This document shows positions 1 to 11,500 of a DNA stretch of 64,000 bases, one piece after another. Position 1 is the first letter of the stretch; every line of letters starts with the position of its first letter. This stretch comes from Vitrella brassicaformis (taxonomy: Eukaryota > Sar > Vitrellaceae). The notes beneath the pieces were generated by a model, which saw nothing but the letters and a program-made list of their open reading frames with translations, was not told where the DNA came from and made no database searches. The translations under genes and the position numbers were made by a program. The stretch lies in the NCBI GenBank assembly GCA_001179505.1, contig CDMY01000299.1, positions 62,001-126,000 of the forward strand, in the 5' to 3' direction.

Positions 1-743
1 TCTCTTGTAACTCTCTCGAACGTCCCTGAGACAGCATGTGCATAGCGGGGCGGGCGGGAGGGTGTCACCGTTTCTATGATTGCCGCGCGATTTTGGTTTT
101 AGTGTCTGTCTGTCTGTTGTGTTTGCGCCAAGGCGCTACGTTTGCTTTTCGAGCGCTTTTCGACGAGGTAGGCAGGCAGGCATGTCGCATTAGCCGGCTG
201 CAGGCAAAAAGGGACTCCCATCCATCCATCCACCCACCACAGACGGTGGTTTTGGTAGATAGCGTGTACAGAAAGACAGAGTGGCGTCGCCGACCTGCCA
301 TGGGTGGTGGCCGGCTGCTTTTTACCCATCGCTGTGTTGACCTAAAAGCATCGCACACATCCTGGCAGAATGCGTGGCGGCTTACATGATGGTGTGCATC
401 TTGTATTGTGTACGTCGGTGGGGTGGATGGGACAATGAACTATAGCGCATACATCCACGAAGCACCTAGTGATGAACGTATCGACATGTAAGAATGCAGC
501 ATCAGTGCCACCGGCCGCCACCATTGGCCCACGCGCATTACAGACACCCCACACAAGGTCAGCTTCCCACGATAGGCAATCTGCACAAATCCCCTTACCG
601 CCAGCTAATGACCAGGCCGCAGGCCACCTGACCACACCCATCGACTATGTCTCCATTCGGCCAAACAGTGTGTCTTGACGTGTAGCTGTAGCCGTCTGGT
701 GTCTTTCCATTTCGCAATGTCTTCGTTGACAGCTCCTCAATCT

Positions 744-778
744 GACGTGTCGCCGACCAGTCAGCTCGGCGACACGTC
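744..778. repeat. Perfect 13-bp inverted repeat (stem-loop)
   Basis: GACGTGTCGCCGA at 744-756 is followed after CCAGTCAGC by its exact reverse complement at 766-778. It marks the left edge of repeat unit R1. The equivalent positions in the copies near 4041 and 6694 keep the loop CCAG(T)(C/T)AG but have imperfect arms. Role unknown; it could be a structured RNA, a recombination end or chance survival of a palindrome. Confidence 0.7.
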
Positions 779-1437
779 AACCGATCAAGGGAGAGACCCT
801 CCCGGATAGCACTGAGTGGCCAGTGGGTGTGTGTGTGTGTACGGTTTCATCAGACTTGAGTGGATGTTAAGGTGGGTGGAGGTCATCGCATAACTCAATA
901 CATAGCACCGAGTCCCACCGCAAGTACGAGTACAAAGTCATTCGACGCATGTGTGTCCTGTCAGACAGAGAGACTGCGATCAGAGAGAAATCGCCACCGA
1001 CTCCGTCCACCGGCTGGCCCACGTGCAGACAGACCAACAGCTATACACCCACAGACCAGCACGACACTCACTTATCCATCTGATTTAGTCTTGTTCGTCA
1101 CTCTCTGTACACGAGCAGCCCCCTCCTCACTTCATCACCAAAACGACTGTGTCCACCGACCCTCTCACTCTCTCACCCGCCCCAATGTTGGAGAAGCGAT
1201 GCACAGCGCAAAACAATGTGTCTTGAGGTGGTCGTGATTCGTCAGGCGGCAGCAGGTCACGCAAGAGGGGAGAGACGACCTCGATCCCTCCCCATTCGCG
1301 TCACCCACGCCTACTACACGAATCAACGGCCACAACACGACACAAACATCTTCAGAGAGAAAGAACCAGCAGCGACAGCAGCAGTAAGTGAGAACAGGCT
1401 CCTGCCCCACGCCTGACTGCCCTTCCACTGTCTCAGA
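744..1437. repeat. Dispersed repeat unit R1, copy A
   Basis: This roughly 700-bp unit recurs at 4039-4295 (interrupted by a transposon, then 6652-6690) and at 6691-7412. The stretch 945-1437 aligns almost base for base with about 6920-7412, including the same hexamers around the AGACAGAGAGACTGCGATC block. The unit opens with a perfect 13-bp inverted repeat (744-756 and 766-778) around a 9-nt loop. In the copy at 6691-7412 the right end runs into the last codons of the membrane-protein gene on the minus strand, and copy A has a faint relic of that end near 1440-1480. The unit may therefore be a duplicated 3' flank of that gene rather than a free element. Confidence 0.75.
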
Positions 1438-1627
1438 CACTCTGCTAATCCCCCACTTCAGCTTCAGCCGTGCTGCGATGCGCCCCGTGTGTTGGATACA
1501 TCTCTGTCTCTCTCACTCTAGGTGTGTGTGCGTGTCTGTGTGTGCGCGTGTCTGTGTGATTGCATTCAGCAAATTTAAACACGTGCACACGTGAGGCATT
1601 GAGACAGTGGACAGGACCATTTGCACG

Positions 1628-1819
1628 CACATCGCGGCATTTGGTGCACTCGTACTTCTGAATGAACACACAGTCACCGCACGACGTCTGCACACTGACT
1701 GCAGCAGCCATACACACACCCAGGTCGACGGCAGCAGGCAGGTCCTATAGTTCCCCACGCCACACACACAGGCAAAGAGCAAAACAAATCGATCAAATAA
1801 CAGAGAGGGAGAGAGAGGC
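1628..1819 (-). repeat. Dispersed repeat R2, copy 1
   Basis: About 190 bp that recurs at 46631-46799 with clear similarity over its whole length (CACATCGCGGCATTTGGTGC at the left edge, a GAGAGAGGGAG tract at the right edge). On the minus strand both copies keep a short open peptide with the pattern QTSCGDCV-I--Y-CTKCRDV, a CxxC pair spaced like a zinc knuckle. No start codon or flanking exon makes a complete gene, so I treat it as a repeat carrying a protein relic. Confidence 0.65.
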
Positions 1820-2539
1820 CATACACACAAATGACTGCTGTCTGTCTATGGACACTCACACAAAACTACAATCCGACCCAACCAGCAACCGATGCGCGAA
1901 CAAGGTGTCCAATGGCGCCAAAATTGCCACGCCCGAAGGCCGACATGGCACCGACCTCTCCCTCGCCCCGTGCCTCCCTCCTCAGCCAAGACGGAGGAGA
2001 ATTCTGTCGCCTGCGATTGGTTTGTGCACCGACACACATGCGATCGATGGACGCACTTAGCGACACAAATACAAATAGGATGTGCACACTGGCGGACAAA
2101 TACTGACCTAGACACACCAAGAGATGGACTCACCACATACGCAGGCCCGCCCCTCTCCTCGCTGCCCTCCCTCTCTGCGATGGCCAATGACATAGCACCG
2201 CACGCACCTCTCTCTCCGGATCAGCACGACACAGACAGACAGACAGACGCCGTCCAATACACGTGATGTGTACAGCGGCACGCACACAAATATGTTGACA
2301 CACATACAGACTTCTGATGACCCCCCGGCAGGCCAGGCCCTCCTCCCTCCATAAGTTCGCCTCTCTCCAGTCAGTCAGTCAGGGCAGAGAAAAACGCTTC
2401 TGTGTCTGTCTCACTCCACGATCCATACCGTACCATAACACACAATGCAATACAAGTGCGCACTTGCACAGACGGAAAGATATACATACACACTCACTCG
2501 TGAGGACACCAAGACACCCATCACAGACACATAGACATC

Positions 2540-3819
2540 TCACTTGCTGCCGCCCTTGCCGTCGACGACTGAGGGTGGGCCACCGGCGCCCTTGCCCTTC
2601 TTGCCGCCTCGGCCTACACCAACCACACACACAGACACACAGACACACGGACACACAGACAGACAGACACAGACATGTGAGCTCGTTTGGCTATTGTGTG
2701 TGCCCTGCTTGATGGCCTACCCGGATGTGTGGGCTGACGGCCGGCCCCATTCTCCAGACGGGCGATGCGGGCCTGGAGGTCTTGGATGACGGACATCTGC
2801 GTGAAGATCAGCTGGGTCAGGTCAATCGTCGTGTGCTTCGTCGGCCGCCCTTTGCCACCCTCCTCCGGCTGATCATCGTCTTCGAATGTTTCCACTGCCG
2901 ATGGGAAGAGGCGGCTGACGTCCTGGGCGGCCAGCGTCAGCCTGTTGTGTGGGTCGCTGTGCACAGGCAGCTGCCTGAAGGCCTCGTACGCCGATGATCG
3001 ATTCCTCCCGCCCCACTCTGCGAAGGATGACGGCGGCTGATTGTCGGTGTCGCTCAGCTCAAAAGCCCTCGAAATGGCCCGCCCGCGAACAAACAAACTG
3101 TCTCCGACAAACACATCGTCCCCAGCGTTCACGTCACCGATACCACCAAACGTGGCGCCGGCAGTTCTCAATTCTGCGCCGAGACAACAGCAACACACAC
3201 GAGGGCGGATAATGTCTGTGCTATGTTGCTTACGTCTGACAAACGTATTCGCACCGATGGCCGATATGCTGCGACCCGAGACAGTCAGGCTCCCTGCTGC
3301 CACGATGTTGCCATCTCCGCCAGTATCCCCCACGTTAGGGTCACGCCTGCCGACAGTTATGCCTGGAAAGACACAGACACACACCCAAAACACCACACAG
3401 AGTGCAGCGGGCGACGGGACCTGGTGCTCATCGTTACTTACTATTGGCTTTCACTTCACCACGGGTAGACATATTGCGAATTGCAACCACATCGCGAAAG
3501 GCCCTCACGTCCCCTTCGGCTTCCACATCGAGGAAGGCTCTCACATTCTGATCGGTTCTCACGTCAGCCGCAGCCACCACTTCACCGTCAAGAACCCGGC
3601 GGCTCTGAGGGTCCCCAGCCACCAAGCCTGCATGAAGCCAACAGGAACACACGCGAGCGGGATAAATAAGGCATCTGTGTTATTCTCCGTGTATGCTTAC
3701 GTACGGGTGCAGTTGCCAACTATGTCAGGTTCGCATTCGGCGTGAGCCCCGGGAAGGGTGTAGACGGCGAGGCACACAGCGACGAGGAGAGAAAGGCGGA
3801 GGGCGACCACTGACACCAT
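2540..3819 (-). CDS. Secreted protein with tail-fibre-like repeats and S74-like C-terminus
   Basis: Five exons in phase. Exon 1 (3705-3819) starts at the ATG at 3819 and encodes a clear signal peptide (MVSVVALRLSLLVAVCLAVY) followed by a Cys-containing start of the mature protein. The next exons give short beta-type repeats rich in DV/GD/NV (for example GDVRAFRDVVAI and GDVNAGDDVFVGDSLFVRG), the look of trimeric viral and phage fibres. The C-terminal third resembles the peptidase S74 / intramolecular chaperone domain: DPHNRLTLAAQDVSRLFPSAV, then IDLTQLIFTQMSVIQDLQARIARLE, a coiled coil that in the family closes the trimer. The last exon (about 2540-2612) adds a Gly/Lys-rich tail. I cannot point to the Ser-Lys pair of active S74 domains with certainty. 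The family assignment is inference; the secretion signal and exon phases are directly visible. Confidence 0.65.
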
Positions 3820-4038
3820 GATGCGCAAGAGAGAGGGCGGGAAGCGAGGTTATGGGCGCAAGAGAATTCGGCAAGGAAGGAAGAGATTTGGGCGCGAAGC
3901 ACTCGTCGGTCTGCCGATCGACGGGCTGCCGTTGGGTTCTGTCAACCGCAACGGTTCGCAGGCTGTTCTGCAAAATGGCCGCCGGCCAGGAGTGACAGAC
4001 GAATTTCTCTTGTACTATAGCTACCCCGATTGCTGTTT

Positions 4039-4295
4039 GTGCTGGCCGACCAGTCAGCTCGAGGACACGTCAATTGATGCTGTGTGAAGCGAAAAGACCC
4101 TCCCAGATCAGCACCGACAGCCCTGTGTGTGTGGAGGGGGGGAGGGGGGGTTATCACTGAGAATGGTGCTGGTATGTTTGTCGCATGATTGAGAGTTGGT
4201 TGATTGACGCAGTTCATTTCATGAGAAACCGACAGACTCTGCCTGCCGTTGCGCTATGAGTTAATGTATTTTCATGTCATCAGACTTGAGTGGAT
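4039..4295. repeat. Repeat unit R1, copy B (interrupted)
   Basis: GCTGGCCGACCAGTCAGCTC and the following AGACCCTCCCAGATCAGCAC match copies A and C. The unit runs to CATCAGACTTGAGTGGAT at 4295, where the transposon at 4296-6643 is inserted; its remainder resumes at 6644. Confidence 0.7.
4288..4295. repeat. Left 8-bp target-site duplication (GAGTGGAT)
   Basis: GAGTGGAT at 4288-4295 is repeated at 6644-6651, exactly outside the two ends of the inverted-repeat element. The uninterrupted R1 copies carry the same octamer once (near 859 and 6832), so the empty site is visible in the same window. Confidence 0.85.
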
Positions 4296-4667
4296 CAACG
4301 GGTCACCACTCAATTTTGGAATCAGGAATCCGGACATAGGAATCGACCCGTGACCCCCCTGTAGAGGGCGAAGTAGCCATCACACGCCGAAACCGACTTC
4401 AGCACGTGAAAGAGCGCCTTCGATTTGCTTAGGGGCCGGTCGATCAGCCCCTGAAACTCAGTAGTTGTCGAGATATGAATCCGTACCGGTCGGAATCATG
4501 GTGCCCGATTCCTCTATGGCCATTCCTTGCCCAGACGGGCATTTCGATTCCTATGGAATCGTCTGATTCGTGTGTGATATTGTTGATTCTTGGGTGCAAT
4601 GTTCCGATTCCAAAGAGACCGACATGATTCCATGCGTGTGTCCGACACTCTGGGCATCAGCGACCGA

Positions 4668-4810
4668 CCGACAGACCGACAGACACTCGGACCGACCGAC
4701 CGACCGACCGACCGACCGACAGGCAGACAGGCAGACAGGCAGACAGCCAGACAGGCAGACAGGCAGACAGCCAGACAGGCAGACAGGCAGACAGCCAGAC
4801 AGCCAGACAT
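4668..4810. repeat. GACC and AGGCAGAC-type tandem repeat
   Basis: A (GACC/GACA)n block passes into repeats of AGACAGGCAGACAGGCAGACAGCC. It lies inside the transposon and explains the repetitive Thr-Asp-Arg-Gln frames seen there, which are not genes. Confidence 0.9.
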
Positions 4811-6084
4811 AGTCAGGTATACGTGATTGTCTCTCTCTCCATGAGACTCAGAGAGTCTTTCGACATAAGAAAACGCCGCGTGTCTCTCCAAACAAGCCGC
4901 CAAACTCCCACCCCATGATCCCCCCAACTACCGGCCTTCTGCAGAGATATCAACAACTGCCCTCCCGAGAGAATGCCAGAGAAGAGGAAGGAAAACGGAA
5001 ACAAGAGAGACAGGGAAGGTGTGTTCGATCAGCCGCATCTAATCTTCCTCCATGTTGCAGGGTGCCTGAAATGACACACCAATCATTGAGTGCATGCATG
5101 TGAGTGAGAGAGTGGTCCCCTGTGTACACGCTGCAATGGTGTATCGCTGCGCTGATGAAGGGAGGGAAGATCCGTCTCCATGCTTTCGTTCATCAGCGCA
5201 TGCTACTCTCTCGCATGTGTTTGTGTTGTGTTTGCTTTGCTTTTGCCATCTTGTGCATGTGTTGTGACGTGTGTTGCCTTGTGTTGTGTCCCGCGATGAG
5301 TTGGGGGGCCAGTTTCCGTAAAACAGACTCTAGCGGCCGGGGGAGACAAAACGGCTCGGAGGGGGCGAGCCACAGCGACAGAACGCCGGAGCGAGCTCTT
5401 CTTTTGCCATTGCGCCTCCCCTTATTCTGACTGGCGGACTTCTGTGTTGTTTCGTTTCTTTGTTTGCGGCTTGAATAAGCATTGGGCAGTCCTTCCCAGC
5501 ATCCCTGTGTGTGTGCGGACATCCATCTTGATTGATTCTGCACCTCAGACCCACACTCGACAAGACGTCTGATATCCCTCACTTCACATCACATCACATC
5601 CTCCACAGCATTCTCCACTAAGACCCGCTCGCTGAGAGAGAGTCAACAGATACGAAGCAGCGCGAGCACCGCAACATTCCTGTTACCCCTCTTTCACGAG
5701 CGCTGAGCTCCATCCAACGCCCACCCTCAGAGGTCACATACTCCCGACGGCTGCCTGGATGTTAGGCCTCCTGGACGGTATACCAAATGCTCTAGGGTCC
5801 CCTCCCCCGCTCTCCGTAGCGGCCAGGCCATTTGGGACCCCAGGCGGGTTGAAACGGCCGAGCTAGAATGACGGCCAACCTGAGATCCGCCACCAATAGA
5901 CTATATAGCCGAGTTACTCTCCTGAGCACCCGGTGGCCCTCGTCATTGTCATGTGACCTCTTTCACGCTACCCTGTAGCATCCATGAGGGGGAGGGAGGG
6001 GAGGGCAACGGCATGGACATAGATGATGGTGAGATGCCTGAGATCGAGTTGCAGAGAGGTGCAGGTGTCAAGCGGGGAAGGGGT

Positions 6085-6165
6085 CGCGGCAGAGGGCGTG
6101 GCAGAGGGCGTGGCAGAGTGGCAGAGGGCGTGGCAGAGGGCGTGGCAGAGGGCGTGGCCGAGGGC
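6085..6165. repeat. GGCGTGGCAGAG 12-bp minisatellite
   Basis: Seven or so imperfect copies of GGCGTGGCAGAG. It lies inside the transposon. The reading frame through it (GRGRGRG then VAEG repeats) is a by-product and lacks gene context. Confidence 0.85.
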
Positions 6166-6690
6166 GAGGGGGACAGACACAGCGGATGATTAGCGATGAT
6201 GAATACGAGCTGCCGCGGGGGAGGGGGGTGAAGAGAAAAGGGGGCGAGTGACATTATGTGAATAGATGATTGAGGAGACACCAGAGACATGTGTGTGAAT
6301 AGTGCGTTGGATTATACATGTGTGGACAGGGAGGGAATGTGCGGAGATGTGTGAGATGGTTGACAGTTTGCTTGCACATGTCAATGTTCCATTGCAATGT
6401 CTGTTATCGTGTCCAGCACTTGGAGGAAGGAAACAAAGGTCATTGGCAGACGAATCAGGCAGTACTGCAGCAGGAATCAAGCTATACATACACGAATCAG
6501 CACGAATCAGCAGTCTTGCAGCGGAATCAACGGAATCACGGAATCTGCTCTGAGGCCTATTTCGATTCCTTCGGATTCCGACTGGTACGGTAACGATTCC
6601 TTAGTCAGCCCATACGATTCCAAGATCGAGTGGTGACCCGTAGGAGTGGATGTGGGGGTGGGCGGAAGTCATTGCAGTTCTCGTTGATGG

Positions 6691-7412
6691 TTTCTCGTGC
6701 TGACCGACCAGTTAGCACGGCGACACGTCGACTGAGGCAGTGTGAAGACGGAAAGACCCTCCCAGCACACGCGTACCGAGATATGGACAACAGCATGTCA
6801 GTGTGGGTGTGTGTACAGCTTCATCAGACTTGAGTGGATGTGTGTGCGGGCGGGTGGACGTCATCGCATAACTCAGTACACATACGCAAGCTTCACGAAG
6901 CATCGTCTGTCATTCGACGCAGATGTGTCCTGTGAGACAGAGAGACTGCGATCAGAGAGAAGGCACCACCGACTCTGTCCACCGGCTGGCCCACGTGCAG
7001 ACAGACCAACAGCTATACACCCACAGACCAGCACGACACTCACTTATCCATCTGACTTAGTCTTGTTCGTCACTCTCTGTACACGAGCAGCCCCCTCCTC
7101 ACTTCATCACCAAAACGACTGTGTCCATCAAGACTCTCACTCTCGCTCTCACACCCGCCCCAATGTTGGAGAAGCGATGCACAGCGCAAAACAATGTGTC
7201 TTGAGGTGGTCGTGATTCGTCAAGCGGCAGCAGGTCAGACAAGAGGGGAGAGACGACCTCGATCCCTCCCCATTCGCGTCACCCACGCCTACTACACGAA
7301 TCAACGGCCACAACACGACACAAACATCTTCGAGAGAAACAACCAGCAGCGACAGCAGCAGAAAGTGAGAACAGGCTCCTGCCCCACGCCTGACTGCCCT
7401 TCCATTGTCTCA
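6691..7412. repeat. Repeat unit R1, copy C
   Basis: Near-identical to 744-1437 over most of its length; see copy A. Its right end coincides with the last codons of the minus-strand membrane-protein gene that stops at 7410, so in transcript orientation this copy would be the 3' UTR and downstream flank of that gene. Confidence 0.75.
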
Positions 7413-8032
7413 TGCACTCTCCTCCGCCGCTTCCTCTTCAGCCATGCCGCTGCCACACCCAACGTGCCACATCGTCTTCACACAGAACGCCTCAGCCCTC
7501 GTCCAGTGCCACAGGGTGCCGGCAACGCATCCGCTGATGCACTTGGCGAGGTTGGTGTACACCCGGCCGATACCGAGGGCAGCATTGCCAAGCAGCAGGA
7601 AGGTCAGCGCCCACGCCCGATGCCGGTCCCAAAAATGATAGAAGACCGTCAGACACAAGACGCCGAACAAGATGAAATGCGCCTCCCGACGCCAGCCAAG
7701 ATGCTGGAGATACGCAATACACACAGACAGGCAACGTGGTGGCATCAGAGACGCATGTGTCCTTCTCTTCACCCGTCCGCCGCCCATTTGGTTCTGATCT
7801 TCCGCCTCAGTCTCCATCTCCTGGTCATGGCCCTCGCGCCGCATGGCCGTCACAAAGCGGTCCCGCCTGTCAGGAATGATGCCGCCCGTTGAGCCGTCGA
7901 TGTGGAAGGCGACAAGGGTGGCCGCCATCGTCCCACTAATGCGATAGACGTCAGGTCGCTCGTCAGCCGCGAGTTCCCCGGCAGTTACCTTCTGCAATGC
8001 GCTCTCCAGCTTGACGTAGATCTGGCCCATGG
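7410..8032 (-). CDS. Predicted two-pass membrane protein, unknown function
   Basis: An open frame begins at the ATG at 8032 (MGQIYVKLESALQ) and stays open to the TGA at 7410, about 207 codons, though an intron in the middle (around the RVKRRTHAS stretch, about 7735-7780) is possible. It has a soluble N-terminal half, an acidic linker (EMETEAEDQNQ), then two hydrophobic segments (HFILFGVLCLTVFYHFW and AWALTFLLLGNAALGIG) and a Cys/Trp-rich end finishing in an acidic tail. I do not recognise the family. The gene is head-to-head with the pseudouridine synthase starting at 8548, about 515 bp apart, and its 3' end lies inside the R1 repeat. Confidence 0.5.
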
Positions 8033-8547
8033 TGGGCTGATGCACAAGGCACCGAAAAGACCTGGAGCAATGCAACCACGGGCACACACAGATAACACAC
8101 AGACGAAGTGCGTGAGTGTGATGATTGGCTTCGTTCTCACCTTCAGTCGTTGTCAGCTGACGTGTGAGTTCCAAGAGTGTGCATCGTCGAGAGAGTGCGG
8201 CGCATCAGGCTGTGAAGCGTTGCGTGATCTTCCCTTGACGACATCGAGCACGCAACGCAAAAAGGGACCAAACGTGTCAGATGGGGCACGCTTACGGGAA
8301 AAAAAGGTCTTAATTCCTTGGAGTGGCGACCTCATTGGTTTCATCTGTGTCCGTAGAGTCGTCGCTCACCCGTGATTTTATCGTAAGCTACGGCGGATGC
8401 AGATCTTCAACTGACGAGAGCATCGACGTGCTGATCTGAGGCTCCTGGGGCGCTTTGCTTTGCTCCTCACCCACACCTGTCATCTGACGACGCGCTTTTC
8501 TTTATCGAATCAAGTTGAGTCCGCTGGCGCTGGAATCCCGCCCGGCA

Positions 8548-11500
8548 ATGGATGCGTCGGTTGCGGACAACGGCAAGGGCGAGGCGGCGGCCGGCGAGGG
8601 AGCCGTCATGAATGGCGTGGAGGAGGGAAACAAAGACCACCAGACGGCGAAAGGTGGGAAGACCGATGCACCCACACACGAGATGTCGTCATGTGATCGG
8701 TGTTGCTCGTCAGGTTCGCCAGCGGCCGACTCGACCTCTCCCCAGACCGACAAGAGCGCCTCGCGCCCCCTCCCCGCTCAGGAGCAGCCGCAACCAACAC
8801 CCAAAGCCACCGACCAAGACGCCACGATGGAAGACGCCAGTGCTCATCCAAACAACAGCAGCAAGGACGCCCCATCGGAGTCTCCCTTCCCCTCACTCAG
8901 CGGCGCAGCACTCGACCTGCAGGCGGACAAAGACAAGGACGCAGACAAAGGGAAAGAGGCAGACAAGACAGACAAGTCCGTAGCCTCCCCGTCAGGTGCC
9001 TCAGTGCGGCCGAGCAAGACCAACAGCGGTCTGCCCAACTGGGGCGAGGGGCTGGAGGAGGCGTCGGCCGTCATCGGGTGTGCGTACGACGAGCACCGGT
9101 GGATTCGGGAGAGGTTCGCCTGTGCGGCCGACATGATGTTTGGGAGTGACGAGGGCGGCTACTGGTTCGCCAACGCCATGCACAGCTTGTGCAGCTGGAT
9201 ACAGGAGCTGCCCAAATGGTCGGTGGGGTGGGCCGGTGGGCACGTGGAGGGAGGGAGGGAGGGAGGGAGGGCGCAGGGGAGAGATGTGTTTGCCTGGATG
9301 CACTTGTTGTCCTTTCTGTCTGCCGCCATGTCAGGCCGGCCATCCGCTCGTTTCGGCTCAAGCACGCGCTGGTGAAGCTGCAGCAGGCCACGAGTGCGCC
9401 CTTCCTGCGGTCGTGCATCATCTTCTCGCCCCCCGTGTCCATCTCCATCTGCGGCGCCCAGGTGCTCCCCCACACCCTCACCCTCTTTCAGCACCTGACG
9501 GCCCCCACCGACCAGCCCTCCGAGGGGATACTGGTGGGCCGATCATTTGTCGACATGCTGCGCGAGTTCGAGCAGCGGGGGCTGAAGAACGGCAACGCGC
9601 TGAATCTCGAGTACACGGACAGCAATGGGGGCGTGCTGAGGCCGCGTGAGGTGTATTCGCTGAAGAAGAGCGACGTGCCTGAGGTCAAGGAGGAGCCGGG
9701 GCTCATGTACGAGAACAAACACTTCTTCGTGCTCTACAAGCCGCCCTTCTACAAGTGCGACACCAAGAGGATCTACACGGGGTAAGAGGAGAGGAGAGGA
9801 GCGGATCGAGCTCAAAAGAGAGAGATGGGATGGGCGAGGGGAGGGACCAAAGGCGTCGTGGAATGTGCATCTATTCTTCTGCCTGTATGTGTGTGTATGC
9901 AGGCAAGCTGAGCGGTCCACAGCTGAGATCCTTATCAGCCGTGAGGTCGAGCCCTTCCAGGTAAACACACACACAGATACACAGACAGACAGACAGACAG
10001 GCAAGCCGGTCTCTATGTGTGTGCACGTCATGTGTGCAGGTGTATGTGTCGCTGACGTGGAACCACCCGTTGAGCAAGAATGTCGAGGAGGACTACGGCC
10101 TGTGTCACCGGCTCGACAAGGAGACCTCGGGGCCCGTACTCATCGCCAAGTACAAGGGGGCGCTGGAGGCTCTCAAGTCGCAAATCAGACGACACGAAGT
10201 CACCAAGGTGAGTGACCGAGATACCTTAAGAGAGGCGTGTGTGAGAGGGGGATGAGAATGTATGCTGATCTGTGTGTGTCACCCTTCCCTGTCTGCAGGA
10301 GTATTTGTGTTTGGTCCATGGTGCGATGTCGCCCGGCACGGGACACATCGAAGCGCCCATACGGAACTTCAAAATCGGTAGACACAGACAGACAGATAGA
10401 CGGCAGACAGGCATTTGTGACCGGCCTCGACCGTATCTCTCCTCTGTGTGTGTGTGCGTGTGTCAGGTCAGCGTAAGGGCCAGTCGCTGGTGCTTTGGGG
10501 GGAGGATGCCCTCCCCTCCTACACCATGTACACCGTTCTCGGACACTACCGAATGTACGCACGCATCGCATCGCATACCAGACACATACCAACACCCACA
10601 CCCACACACACCACACCATCCCTCCCTCCGTGTGTCGGTGTCCCAGGAAGCGGTCGGACCGTCCATCCAACACGCCGACACCGACCGCAGGCCGCAACAC
10701 CCCTACACCCACACCAGGGCCCCGCAGGGTGCTGCAGATGGACCGGGAGATGGCGGCGGCTGGTGGTGGTGGTGGTGGTGCGTTGGAGGGGCATGACGAC
10801 CGGTACACCCTCCTCAAGTGTCAGATCATCACGGGGCGGACGCACCAGATTCGCGTGCACATGCTCTACGCGGGGCACCCACTTGTGGCTGGTCAGCAGG
10901 CAGGGAAGGAGGGAGGGAGGGAGGGATCTTTGTCACATGTGTGTTGTCTTGTGTTGCTGTGATGGTACATTTGCAGACCCGAATTATTTGTCGGATGAGC
11001 AGTTGCGTCGCGACCGCAAGTGGTGCCGCAGGAACTTCCTCCACGAGTTCCACCTCGGATGGCGGTAAGCAAACCAAACCAAACCACAGACACACCACAC
11101 CCACGCACAAGCATCCGTGTCCGTGTCTTGCGCCTCTCAGCGATCCCATCAATGCGCGTAAGTTTGCCGTCAAGTGCGAGCTGCCCCCCGACCTCAAGCA
11201 GGCCCTCTCCTACCTGGAGGAGGACCTCAGCCCACCGCCGCCCAGCCACATGTCGTACATCCCACCGCAGCCACAGCCATCGCCCTCACCCATCACCCAG
11301 GAGGAGAGCAAGCCGGCGGCAATAGACGAGCAGGAGGACAGCGTCATGGTCGATGGAGAGAGGAAGGAGGAGGACCAGAATCAGTCACCTGTGGACAAGG
11401 ACGGCAAACAAGATGGAGGACAGGGGGAGGGTGACGGGGCACGAGTAGAGGATGTCGAGATGGCGCCCGCATCAGCGGCAGCCGATGACAATGGAGCGGA

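Larger units (their letters stand above)
1..2539. other. Gene-poor region with dispersed repeats
   Basis: I see no convincing exon on either strand here. Open frames are short, overlap on both strands and show the CA/TG-rich composition of introns and spacers. The region holds one copy of a repeat unit (744-1437) and one copy of a second dispersed repeat (1628-1819), both listed separately. Remaining sequence is CACA/TGTG- and CCATC-rich spacer. Confidence 0.6.
4296..6643. mobile_element. hAT-like non-autonomous DNA transposon (2348 bp)
   Basis: The ends are inverted: 5' CAACGGGTCACCACTCAATT and, read inward from the other end, CTACGGGTCACCACTCGATC; 25 of the first 28 bases match. The element is flanked by an 8-bp direct duplication (GAGTGGAT), the size made by hAT-superfamily transposases. 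Both subterminal zones (4310-4640 and 6470-6640) are packed with GGAATC/GATTCC hexamers in both orientations, like the dispersed transposase-binding motifs of hAT elements. Inside are a GACC/AGGCAGAC tandem repeat (4668-4810) and a 12-bp repeat (about 6085-6165). I find no transposase-like ORF, so it is probably non-autonomous. The high match of TIRs and TSD suggests a fairly recent insertion. Confidence 0.8.

Noticed and set aside
749-778. A tRNA or rho-independent terminator at the perfect stem-loop
   Set aside because: No T-tract after the stem and no cloverleaf or A/B-box pattern; the context is a eukaryotic repeat.
4570-4826. Frames of Thr-Asp-Arg-Gln / Ala-Cys-Leu-Ser repeats as a repeat protein
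   Set aside because: They come from a GACC/AGGCAGAC tandem repeat that is open in several frames on both strands and lies inside a transposon.
5953-6189. A GRGRG / VAEG repeat protein in the transposon
   Set aside because: A product of the 12-bp minisatellite; no splice context and an equally long frame on the other strand.
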